This document shows positions 45,451 to 52,931 of a stretch of DNA of 64,000 nt, piece after piece; position 1 is the stretch's first letter, and each line of letters begins with the position of its first letter. Made by a program: the position numbers and the translations under genes. The DNA comes from Mesorhizobium sp. 131-2-1 (GTDB lineage Bacteria > Pseudomonadota > Alphaproteobacteria > Rhizobiales > Rhizobiaceae), in assembly GCF_016756535.1 (NCBI RefSeq), contig NZ_AP023247.1, positions 6,200,501 to 6,264,500 on the forward strand, in the 5' to 3' direction. The notes under the pieces were generated by a model, which was not told the DNA's origin, did no database searches, and saw only the letters and a program-made list of their open reading frames with translations.

Positions 45451-47199
45451 CTAATGAACGGAAAAGGGCTGTTCAATCAGATGCGGAGCCAACCCAGGTT
45501 CAGGCACGTAGGTCGGAGACGGAGTGCCCAAATTGGCGGCGTTAACACGCCATTCGTCGCGTCTGGGGATCTTGGTGAGCCCAACAGGGAATACGGTGAC
45601 TTTGTCGTCCTGGATTCGCAGTCTGAGGAAGTGCCTGTGGCTGTCACGCCGCATCGAACTGAACGCGTCATTGTGGTTCATGTTCAGCCAGCGGGAGGTC
45701 ACATACAGATAAACGCCAAATAGGGTGCCGGCGATCAAACCGCCAACCACGGTCATCTCGGCGCCATAAAGCCAGAACGACAAGCGTGGCCATGCTCCCA
45801 GATCGGCAAAGCGGCCGTTAAACCAGGATACGATGTCTGCAGTCAGTAGTACGCCAAGGCAATGCGCCAGCGCATTGACAGCTGAAACCAGCCAAATCTT
45901 CACCCCGCCACCTTCCTGCTTTCTCGTGTAGCCCCAGAACCCGGCAAAAAACAAAGCCGGCGCGATGTAGTAGATGTCTACGGGGAGGAAAGATCCGGCC
46001 AAGGCCACCAGCCAGTAAAGGCTTCCGAGCACCATGGCGAACGCAGGATTGTAAGCCGCAAAGCCGAAATTGCCAGCCAACATGGAAAGGCTTTCGGCTT
46101 TCGACGGGTAGACGGCTTCCCTACCCTGCCCGTCGGACCCTAGGGCCAGTTTCTTGATCTGGTTGTTCAGCCAAGTGTAGCCATCTGCCTTTCGATCCAG
46201 ATCGACAGATGCTTCTACCTGATGGGTGGGATGCAGAAAGGCCCCTCCTCCACCGGAGGTGACAAATTGGGTGTTTCCGTCATCAGCAACATATCGGCTG
46301 TAGTGGTGCGTATCTCCGGACAGGACCAGGGAAACCGTAAGGCCCTTTTTTTGATTTAACGCTATCCATCCGATATAGCTCATGACGCTCAGGGCCCTAT
46401 TTCCGGCCTGTCCGGTGTAGAGCCAGCCAGGCTCCGGCCCGCAGAGAATGATCTTGGCGTTGGGCGGCATCGCCTTAGCGATCTCTATAAAGTACTCCTT
46501 CTGCGGTTGGTCGACATCGTCGTCCAGCTGGGCGTCGATCGCCCACAGCCACCAATTATCCGTAAGCTGAACGGCGAAATAGCTCCGCCGCTGGTGCGTG
46601 CGCCATCCACCAAGGTGCATGTGGTCTTTTCGACAGAAAAGCGAAAGAAAGATGACGAGGCCATCGTACCAATCATGATTACCAGGCAGAGCAAAAACCG
46701 GCGGTCCTTTGATAAGACGCTGGTTAGGATCCGGGAACGCCCACTCATACGGGTCGCGTAGTTGCTTTTGGTACGTTTCGGGCGCTGCGCGGGGGTATAC
46801 CTCGTCTCCCCCCATGAAAAGCATCTGTCCGCGCTTCAGCGAGTGGCCGTCAACCGAAAGCGTTTCCTGCGCGAGAAGCGAGGCAATCGCGTAGGTGGCG
46901 TCGAATCCGTCGCCCAGGTCGGCCACAAAATCGATCCAGACAGCGCCTTGGTCATCCGGATCCAAGGTCCACAGTTGCTCGTTATCCTTTCCCGGGAGGA
47001 ACTGTTGGGCACGAGCTACCAGGTCTTCAGGCGGCACTGTGTCAAGGGCGGCGACGATCAACCGCCGATCAGCATACTGACCAAAAAGGTCTGAGAGTAT
47101 GACCCGCCACATCAGGCGTAACAGCAGGGCTGGGTGGAACCAGCCAGTCATCTTGGGGTACTTAGAGAGGCCTCTAAGATCGGGTGGGACCGTCGGCAT
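45451..47199 (-). CDS. Membrane-anchored calcineurin-like metallophosphoesterase
   Basis: A 582-residue protein. The catalytic half (residues ~85-340) has metallophosphoesterase motifs in order: FVADLGDGFD, FMGGDEVYP, FALPGNHDWYDG, an active-site loop LCGPEPGWLY and LVLSGDTHHYSRY, which together hold the two metal ions. The C-terminal ~180 residues have about five hydrophobic helices (PAFAMVLGSLYWLVALAGSF; WLVSAVNALAHCLGVLLTAD; MTVVGGLIAGTLFGVYLYV), so the enzyme is membrane-bound. It is on the same strand as the hydrolase cluster but 380 bp upstream. Substrate unknown. Start ATG at 47199 (MPTVPPDLRGLSKYPKMTGW). Confidence 0.88.
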   Translation of the reverse strand: MPTVPPDLRGLSKYPKMTGWFHPALLLRLMWRVILSDLFGQYADRRLIVAALDTVPPEDLVARAQQFLPGKDNEQLWTLDPDDQGAVWIDFVADLGDGFDATYAIASLLAQETLSVDGHSLKRGQMLFMGGDEVYPRAAPETYQKQLRDPYEWAFPDPNQRLIKGPPVFALPGNHDWYDGLVIFLSLFCRKDHMHLGGWRTHQRRSYFAVQLTDNWWLWAIDAQLDDDVDQPQKEYFIEIAKAMPPNAKIILCGPEPGWLYTGQAGNRALSVMSYIGWIALNQKKGLTVSLVLSGDTHHYSRYVADDGNTQFVTSGGGGAFLHPTHQVEASVDLDRKADGYTWLNNQIKKLALGSDGQGREAVYPSKAESLSMLAGNFGFAAYNPAFAMVLGSLYWLVALAGSFLPVDIYYIAPALFFAGFWGYTRKQEGGGVKIWLVSAVNALAHCLGVLLTADIVSWFNGRFADLGAWPRLSFWLYGAEMTVVGGLIAGTLFGVYLYVTSRWLNMNHNDAFSSMRRDSHRHFLRLRIQDDKVTVFPVGLTKIPRRDEWRVNAANLGTPSPTYVPEPGLAPHLIEQPFSVH

Positions 47200-47280
47200 G
47201 CTCAGGCTCCGTGGAATCGTAGATAATCGACAGGTTCTAGGACATGCGCAGATAGCGGAAGCCTGGATTTATTAGGCCGC

Positions 47281-47517
47281 TCACTTGACGCCTGGATCCA
47301 ACTCCAGAGTGTTGGCTCCATTAGGATCACCAGCTGCGGAAGCGTGAGGCCTCCGAGGGAAGGGCTTGTGAAAATCGTGTGGCGCGTAGGTTGCCGTAAC
47401 GGTGTTCCCAGTGGTGCTTTTAAGCTCGCCGTTGGCAGGGAGGGACGATGGACCAAGGCCGACAGCCACCCCAATAACCACCATGCCAATCAATGCATTG
47501 CCCAGCGATTTGCGCAT
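47281..47517 (-). CDS. Small secreted protein of unknown function
   Basis: A 78-residue protein with an N-terminal signal-like segment (MRKSLGNALIGMVVIGVAVG) and a hydrophilic Pro/His-rich remainder ending NGANTLELDPGVK. A strong GGGGGGA stretch precedes the ATG. It stands 81 bp upstream of the metallophosphoesterase on the same strand and may be in its operon. I recognise no family. Confidence 0.55.
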   Translation of the reverse strand: MRKSLGNALIGMVVIGVAVGLGPSSLPANGELKSTTGNTVTATYAPHDFHKPFPRRPHASAAGDPNGANTLELDPGVK

Positions 47518-47579
47518 ATTCCCCCCAAAGAAAACCCCGCATTATTGTGACGCCATTTTACAGGCTTCTACAAGACCAT

Positions 47580-47906
47580 TCAGGCACTTGTCCCAGAAAG
47601 AAACGAATGGACTCTCATATTCGCACTGACGCACGAAACGGCCTCGCCAATTTGGGCATTTGCAGTATCCGATCCGCCGAGACCAGCAATGCACCGCGTC
47701 TCTAGCTTGGCGCGGATGACTTGCCTGGCATAAGGACCACGATGGCGGCCTCCTCTTCTTGCCAGAATTTGGGGCTCGCTACCCTGATATAGACTGCTGT
47801 TCAGGGGGCCTGCCAGGCAAAGGTCGTCACTCGGAACGACAGTTTCGAGCTGCCGCCCGAAAGCTTCAAAAGGTGTCGGACCTCCGACGCACGTATGCAT
47901 TTTCAC
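47580..47906 (-). CDS. Doubtful small open frame
   Basis: 108 codons (MKMHTCVGGPTPFEAFGRQL...). No ribosome site, domain or signal peptide is visible. Listed only because the 480-bp stretch between its neighbours holds no better candidate; it may well be non-coding. Confidence 0.22.
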   Translation of the reverse strand: MKMHTCVGGPTPFEAFGRQLETVVPSDDLCLAGPLNSSLYQGSEPQILARRGGRHRGPYARQVIRAKLETRCIAGLGGSDTANAQIGEAVSCVSANMRVHSFLSGTSA

Positions 47907-48001
47907 CCATGGGCCGAGGCGTCCTGATATCTAGAAGACCGTTGTAGGGGTCGATCTAACGGCCACAGCGTTCGACCATCTCATCTGCGATCGCCAGGAG
48001 A

Positions 48002-48847
48002 CTATAGGCTTCGACCTTGCGGCTGACGGGTATAAGAAAGCTCGGCCGGCTTGGTCAGGTTCTCGGCCTCGACGGTACACCGCACTGCGCCGCTGACGTC
48101 CCCATCGTCGGGAAACAGCACGTCGACCTCGAAGAACTTCTCGCCGCGCTGATGACGGAACAGATCGCATGTCAGAGCGCCACGCTTGGTCGGTTTCCTT
48201 TTCGGCCACCGATCGTAGTAAAACCCCTCAGGATCATGCTTCTCTGGCATCGGCGGCATTCGGATAGTAGGCATATCGATGTATGTTCGCGTAGCAAGAC
48301 CCGTGGGTTGAATAAGCGACCTACGCAGGCTGTCATGCTGCTTTGCCATTCTCATGATGTCCGACATAGGCCCAATGCCACGTGCGAGATCTGCGAGCGC
48401 GCCTTTGCCGTGGAGATTGTCGAACGTGGACTGCACGCTGCGCATTGCCGCCAATTGGGGACCAAGACCGCCCATCAGTCCGCGCGACGCCTTATCCAGT
48501 TCGGAGATCCTCAGACCGCCGCCGGGCACTCTCAGTGTAGCGATATCAACGCCTTTCGAAGCAGCAGGCGGCCGCTTCACGATTCGTCGAACCGTTGGCG
48601 CAACAGGCGGCGCGGGCAGCTTAGGAATCGGGGGGAGCGCGGATTGCCCGTTGACGTCATTCTGATTCTCGTCATCGTCCGAATCATGTGCGTCACGACT
48701 CAAATCGATGTTGCCGATAGCCTCAAACGACACGCGCACCTTTGACGCCGGCCGAGTGCCGCCGTTAGCAACGCCAAATGTTAGCGATATCTCGGCCTCG
48801 GGCTCTGTGCGGTTCTTGTGCAGCGACTCAAAGGTTGAGCTGCGCAT
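48002..48847 (-). CDS. Protein of unknown function, N-terminus probably cut by an IS21 relic
   Basis: A 281-residue frame. The N-terminal part (EAEISLTFGVANGGTRPASK, VRVSFEAIGNI) looks like a beta-sandwich domain. It is followed by an acidic Asp/Asn-rich and a Pro-rich linker, a helical region, and a C-terminal domain with FYYDRWPKRKPTKRGALTCD. The ATG at 48847 lies inside the end repeats of a degenerate IS21-like element, so the original gene probably began further upstream and lost its 5' end. Neighbouring genes on the other side of the insertion point the other way. Confidence 0.6.
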   Translation of the reverse strand: MRSSTFESLHKNRTEPEAEISLTFGVANGGTRPASKVRVSFEAIGNIDLSRDAHDSDDDENQNDVNGQSALPPIPKLPAPPVAPTVRRIVKRPPAASKGVDIATLRVPGGGLRISELDKASRGLMGGLGPQLAAMRSVQSTFDNLHGKGALADLARGIGPMSDIMRMAKQHDSLRRSLIQPTGLATRTYIDMPTIRMPPMPEKHDPEGFYYDRWPKRKPTKRGALTCDLFRHQRGEKFFEVDVLFPDDGDVSGAVRCTVEAENLTKPAELSYTRQPQGRSL

Positions 48848-48915
48848 TCCGCCAACTCAGGACAGCGATTCCGCTAAATACGGGACAGGCGTTCCGGTAA
48901 TGTCGGGACAGCCTG
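48840..48915. mobile_element. Left end of an IS21-type relic (right end at about 50407-50460)
   Basis: Three copies of a ~24-bp motif (GC-TTCCG-TAA---CGGGACAG type) occur at 48860-48912: GCGATTCCGCTAAATACGGG, GCGTTCCGGTAATGTCGGGA and a more degenerate one nearer the gene. The same motifs occur inverted at 50407-50460. Such sub-terminal repeats mark IS21-family ends. Only about 80 bp of interior remain, because the IS3 element at 48992-50406 replaced or deleted the rest. Confidence 0.7.
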
Positions 48916-49061
48916 GGGTCGCTGGTTCTCGATAGCCTCGTTGAGTTCAGGATTGATTGATTTCGGTGTTTTCGGCGCCGGTCAAGAGGGGTGGAGTGCA
49001 CCCCCAGACTGAGACAAGGAAAATAGCGGACAGTTTCCCCGCAAGGAGAGGAAACTGGGGC

Positions 49062-49484
49062 ATGGCCGGACGGCAAAGAGTTATTGATGATGACCAAAAG
49101 CTGGAGCTTCTCCGGCGCATGGAAGCGGGCGAAACCGTCAGCAAGTTGGCAGATGAGGTTGGTATCAGTCGCCAACGACTTTACGAGTGGCGTGATCATC
49201 TCAGGCTTCATGGTAATCTGAAGTCACGTCGGCGCGGCCGGCCGGCCAGATCGACAGCAGGAGTTGACGGGACCGCACAGCTGCAGAGTGCAGTGGATGT
49301 GCCGGCACCTCAGGAAAAGGCACTGACCAAGGCCAGGCGCCGGATCAGGGAACTGGAGCAGAAGGTCGGGCAGCAGCAGCTCGATCTCGATTTTTTTCGC
49401 GAAGCCTTGCGGCACTTCGAGGAAGATCAGCGTCGGAGCAGCGCTCCTGGCGAAACGGCATCTTCAAAGTCATTGAAAAGATGA
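49062..49484 (+). CDS. IS3-family transposase OrfA
   Basis: A 140-residue DNA-binding protein: MAGRQRVIDDDQKLELLRRM, a helix-turn-helix (SKLADEVGISRQRLYEWRDH), then a basic linker and a leucine-zipper-like coiled coil (RRIRELEQKVGQQQLDLDFF). Its last codons overlap orfB by 4 nt. In IS3 elements a -1 frameshift joins OrfA and OrfB into the active transposase. I chose the ATG at 49062; an open extension upstream lies within the terminal repeat. Confidence 0.9.
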   Translation: MAGRQRVIDDDQKLELLRRMEAGETVSKLADEVGISRQRLYEWRDHLRLHGNLKSRRRGRPARSTAGVDGTAQLQSAVDVPAPQEKALTKARRRIRELEQKVGQQQLDLDFFREALRHFEEDQRRSSAPGETASSKSLKR

Positions 49485-50350
49485 TGACCGGCCTGTCGCA
49501 AGGCGAATTCAACATCGACAGAATGTGCTGGCTCGCTGGTGTCAGCCGCGCGAGCTATTACCGTCACTGGCTGGATTCAGCCCCTCGTCGAGCCGAGACG
49601 GGTTTGCGCGATCTCATTCAGAAGCTGGCTCTCGGCAACACACACTACGGGTACCGCCGGATTGGAGCCCTGCTTCGGCGTGAGGGGTGGCAAGTTAATC
49701 ACAAATGCGTTCTGCGGATCATGCGTGAAGACAATCTGTTGTGCCTGCGCGCTAGCCCCTTTGTTCCTGTGACGACCAACTCCAGGCATGGTTGGCAAGT
49801 CGTGCAGAACCTCGCGAGGGGAATGATCCTCAATGGCGTAAACCAGCTATGGGTTGCCGATATCACCTTCCTGCATCTGGCTGAGGAGTTTGCCTTCCTT
49901 GCCGTTGTCCTTGACGCGTTCAGCCGCAAGGTTGTCGGATGGGCGCTGGATACGCATCTTAGAGCAAGCCTTGCCATCGAAGCTCTCGAGATGGCCATCG
50001 CTGATCGCCAGCCCGTACCCGGGAGCCTCATTCATCATTCCGACCGCGGAGTTCAATACGCGTGCGGGGCCTACTCCGAACTTCTGCATCTACACGGTAT
50101 CCAGGCGAGCATGAGTCGTGTCGGCAATCCTTACGACAATGCGAAGGCGGAGAGCTTCATGAAAACCCTGAAACAGGAAGAGGTGCAAGGTCTCGCCTAT
50201 AAGGATGCAGATGATGCCCGCAAGCACATCGGCGCTTTCATAGAGACCGTTTACAATACGGAGCGCCTGCATTCGGCGCTCGACTACCTCAGTCCGGAGG
50301 AATACGAACAGAAGCATTCACGCGGGCGACAGATGGAAAAGGCTGCATAG
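49481..50350 (+). CDS. IS3-family transposase OrfB (DDE integrase core)
   Basis: A 289-residue protein with the HTH_21-like N-terminus (GNTHYGYRRIGALLRREGWQ) and an rve integrase core: QLWVADITFLHLAEEFAFLA (first Asp), GSLIHHSDRGVQYACGAY (second Asp) and NPYDNAKAESFMKTLKQEEV (Glu). It ends with the common YLSPEEYEQ motif. Intact. Confidence 0.95.
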   Translation: MMTGLSQGEFNIDRMCWLAGVSRASYYRHWLDSAPRRAETGLRDLIQKLALGNTHYGYRRIGALLRREGWQVNHKCVLRIMREDNLLCLRASPFVPVTTNSRHGWQVVQNLARGMILNGVNQLWVADITFLHLAEEFAFLAVVLDAFSRKVVGWALDTHLRASLAIEALEMAIADRQPVPGSLIHHSDRGVQYACGAYSELLHLHGIQASMSRVGNPYDNAKAESFMKTLKQEEVQGLAYKDADDARKHIGAFIETVYNTERLHSALDYLSPEEYEQKHSRGRQMEKAA

Positions 50351-50501
50351 CTTAACACGGGAAACTGTCCGCTATTTTCCTTGTCTCAGTCTGGGGGTGC
50401 ACTCCATTGCTGTCCCCGACATTACTGGAATGCCTGTCCGGGAATTACCGGAACGCGCAGCATCAGCTTCAAATGCTGGATGAAACCAGGGGAGTGAGCG
50501 A

Positions 50502-51236
50502 TTGCCGATCCGTCCAACTTGGCGTCGATGGTTCAGCGACTTCCAGCAGAGCGTCGAGGCCCTGGCTCTGCAGGACGTCGATTTGCTCGATGACGACAAA
50601 GCTGAACTGAAGTCCACGGCTTTGGCACTTTTCGGCCGTCTTCAGTCAGAGCTCGATTCCGCCCTGGTGCTTATCGATGCCAGGCGAGAACTGGCCTTCA
50701 GGAACGCCTGCCGGTCAGTCATCGATTGTGCCCTACACCTGTATGCCGCCGAAACTGACGCCCAATATCTCACCCGATTGAAAGAGGACGACGAGCAGAG
50801 CAGGCGTTCTCGCGCCAAACGGCATCTGGCTGTCAATGAAGGCCGACTGCCCAAGGAGCAGGCCAGTATTCTCAATGGATTCATCAAGCGAATGCACGGC
50901 CCCAAGCAGCGCTTGCTAGTGTCTGAGATCGACTCACCGGTGCCAAGACTCAGCCACGTCTACCGCGAAATATCAGCCGATGCATTGCATGTGAGCTGGA
51001 CGTCGCTGCACCGCCACGTTTTTAAGAATAAGGACGGTGACGTCCAGCTGGCGCTGGAGCCCAAGGTGAGCAGGGACGAGCTTGAAGAGGCAGCGTCCGC
51101 GCTCGCACTTTCGGTGCTTTTCGCAATGCGCTCGCTCTTGATCATCTTGCCAGAGATCGCAGTTACGTATAATCTTCATGGCATGTTCGCGAAGTACAAG
51201 AAAATAGACAAACGCGGATTGAAAATAGTCGCATAA
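50502..51236 (+). CDS. DUF5677-like protein of unknown function
   Basis: A 244-residue, mostly helical protein. The TTG at 50502 is preceded by GGGGAG at 50489 with good spacing, so a TTG start is likely. The region ELDSALVLIDARRELAFRNA through HLYAAETDAQYLTRLKEDDE resembles DUF5677-type proteins, whose function is not known. No signal peptide. It is divergent from the 48002 gene, from which the IS elements separate it. Copy 2 of the 21-bp repeat lies 51 bp after its stop. Confidence 0.6.
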   Translation: MPIRPTWRRWFSDFQQSVEALALQDVDLLDDDKAELKSTALALFGRLQSELDSALVLIDARRELAFRNACRSVIDCALHLYAAETDAQYLTRLKEDDEQSRRSRAKRHLAVNEGRLPKEQASILNGFIKRMHGPKQRLLVSEIDSPVPRLSHVYREISADALHVSWTSLHRHVFKNKDGDVQLALEPKVSRDELEEAASALALSVLFAMRSLLIILPEIAVTYNLHGMFAKYKKIDKRGLKIVA

Positions 51237-51287
51237 TATGTATTATGGAACTTTCTTTCACTATAGATATCAAATTCTTAATTTCTT

Positions 51288-51308
51288 ATAATATCCATTA
51301 TGTTAAAT
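51288..51308. repeat. 21-bp repeat, copy 2 (partner at 45311)
   Basis: Identical to 45311-45331. A related palindrome, ATAATATGTATTAT, lies just upstream at about 51234-51247, so this locus has two similar elements. Both copies are in AT-rich DNA. Confidence 0.9.
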
Positions 51309-51739
51309 CGAAGCGCGTAAGAGATTACATGTACACGCTACCGCGCTAGACGACCAACACCACGAATACGGCCGTACCCAATGTTCGACGGGTACAGCCC
51401 CACCCGTCGGACCAGGTCACCTTTAGCATCCGTGAACACCTCTCGTTCGAGGGGTCAGAACAAGAACTGCTCGAAATCATACGCTAAGGTCGAACAGCTC
51501 TTGTTCTGGCCCCTTCAAGGCCTGATCGCGTCCTGCGCACAGGATAACGGTTCCTTAGGCCATTCTCCCGAATCTTGAGCTCTCATCCGCCGTGATGCGC
51601 CCTTCACTGCGCGATCCGACGGCATCGCGCCGATGGTTTGAAAGGAGGCGCGCCAGCGCGGGATAGGACGGACTGGAACGAGAACGCATGGGGCTTCGGT
51701 GTGTCGCTACCACGCACGCACACCATGAACTCCTCGTCG
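51309..51739. other. Non-coding region with a long imperfect hairpin
   Basis: About 430 bp without a supported gene. The hairpin at 51450-51514 is the only structure that stands out. Further right lies the NifA-like site and promoter of the methyltransferase gene. Confidence 0.5.
51450..51514. repeat. 24-25-bp imperfect inverted repeat (hairpin)
   Basis: Arms GGGGTCAGAACAAGAACTGC+TCGA (51451-51474) and TCGAACAGCTCTTGTTCTGG+CCCC (51490-51513) pair at 21 of 24 positions around a 15-base loop. Two of the three mismatches would be G-U pairs in a minus-strand transcript, while only one would be in a plus-strand transcript. No T-run follows, so it is not a typical terminator. It could be a small RNA element or the fused ends of a mobile element. 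Confidence 0.7.
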
Positions 51740-51755
51740 TGTCGGGTCCGCGACA
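51740..51755. promoter_or_regulatory. NifA upstream activator sequence (TGT-N10-ACA)
   Basis: TGTCGGGTCCGCGACA has the exact NifA consensus TGT-N10-ACA and is itself largely palindromic. It lies ~90-100 bp upstream of the candidate -24/-12 promoter of the methyltransferase gene, a normal distance. Confidence 0.65.
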
Positions 51756-51842
51756 GTGGCCTATTTAGCAAATCTCTTGTTCAGCATGGGTTAAATAGCT
51801 GAAATTAATCGCGAATTTCCTTACTCGGCTCGGTCGACTAAA

Positions 51843-51859
51843 TTGGCACGAGTTTTGAG
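51843..51859 (+). promoter_or_regulatory. Candidate sigma54 (-24/-12) promoter of the methyltransferase gene
   Basis: TTGGCACGAGTTTTGAG fits TGGCACG-N4-TTGC except that the -12 GC is GA. The upstream NifA site and orientation support it. The mismatch in the -12 element makes it uncertain. Confidence 0.55.
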
Positions 51860-51974
51860 GGTCTTTCATCAGGCACTGCGGAAAGCTGCCTGCCGGCATT
51901 CATATCGCGAGTAAACTGAGCAAACTATTTCTGCAGTGAAGGCCTAACTGCTGACCCCTAGAGGAGCGTCGACA

Positions 51975-52712
51975 ATGCCAGACAACTTCATCTATGCTGA
52001 CGATTGGGCTTCGGTTTATGGACAAATTACTAACATCCGGGGCAAGATAGCTGAGGCAGAAGAGACGGCCGCCTTTCTTGAGCGACATTGCAGTGGAGGA
52101 AGTGCGCTCGAACTCGGCATCGGCGACGGCCGCGTGGCAGTTCCATTGAGCGCGCAGGGGGTCAGGGTTGAAGGCATCGACAATTCCGACAGCATGCTGA
52201 AGCTGCTTGCCAGCCGCACAGATGTTGTCAAGGCTTGGCGAGGGGACATTGCCAACTTCACATCAACTGACCGCTACGATACGGTGTATTGTATATACAA
52301 CACGTTCATACTGCTCTTCACGCGCGAAGCGCAAATAGCTTGCCTCCGATCTGCTGCATCGGCCTTAAAGGAAGGTGGGTCTTTGATCATCGAGAATGAT
52401 GTACCGGCCTTGGATGGTTTCGTTAACGGGCAGAAAACAACGACGTTGCTCGTCGATCACGAGAACACAATTCTCCGTACAGATGTCCATGATGCTTTGA
52501 AACAGAACTTAGTGTCATCGTTCCTCTGGTTTTCTGGAACATCGGCACGGCGTTTACCACATCGGGTTCGATACGTGCACCATCAGGAACTCGATACGAT
52601 GGCCGACTGCGTGGGGTTAAAGCTGGTAGAGCGTCTGGCAGATTGGACAGGAGGTGCCTTCACCCAAGCGTCCACACGTAGTATCTCCGTCTATCGCCGA
52701 GCCGGCTTTTAG
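51975..52712 (+). CDS. SAM-dependent methyltransferase (class I)
   Basis: A 245-residue protein with the AdoMet-binding motif ALELGIGDGRVAVPLSAQGV (residues ~45-65), the acidic motif II EGIDNSDSMLK, and a later motif DTVYCIYNTF and GGSLIIENDVPAL. A good ribosome site (AGAGGAG) precedes the ATG (MPDNFIYADDWASVYGQ). Substrate cannot be told. It is on the plus strand, convergent with proB, and has a NifA/sigma54-like promoter, which would place expression in nitrogen-fixing nodules. It could act on the product of the neighbouring glutamate kinase and ATP-grasp enzymes. Confidence 0.85.
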   Translation: MPDNFIYADDWASVYGQITNIRGKIAEAEETAAFLERHCSGGSALELGIGDGRVAVPLSAQGVRVEGIDNSDSMLKLLASRTDVVKAWRGDIANFTSTDRYDTVYCIYNTFILLFTREAQIACLRSAASALKEGGSLIIENDVPALDGFVNGQKTTTLLVDHENTILRTDVHDALKQNLVSSFLWFSGTSARRLPHRVRYVHHQELDTMADCVGLKLVERLADWTGGAFTQASTRSISVYRRAGF

Positions 52713-52931
52713 TGCAGCGACCAACTTTCAATTACTCATGGGTTCGTTCGGCTCGGTAGTCGCGTCGAGTTTGATGTCGATGAGGCGCGATGGGCGCAAA
52801 GATGTTGCCCGGCGGCGAAATGCTTGTCCACGCCTCGATGATCAAAGCTTCAACTCCGCGATTCGAAGCCTCTCAGCGCTGCAGAGCACAGACGATAATC
52901 GCCTAGGTGATTCAAAGGGCGAGGATTTATT

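Larger units (their letters stand above)
48992..50406 (+). mobile_element. IS3-family insertion sequence with 48-bp perfect terminal repeats
   Basis: A 1415-bp element starting TGGAGTGCACCCCCAGACTG and ending with its inverse. The terminal inverted repeats appear identical over 48 bases, unusually long and intact. It carries two overlapping frames, orfA and orfB, in the usual IS3 arrangement. The bases beside the two ends do not match, so no target duplication is visible. It sits inside the IS21-type relic. Confidence 0.93.
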
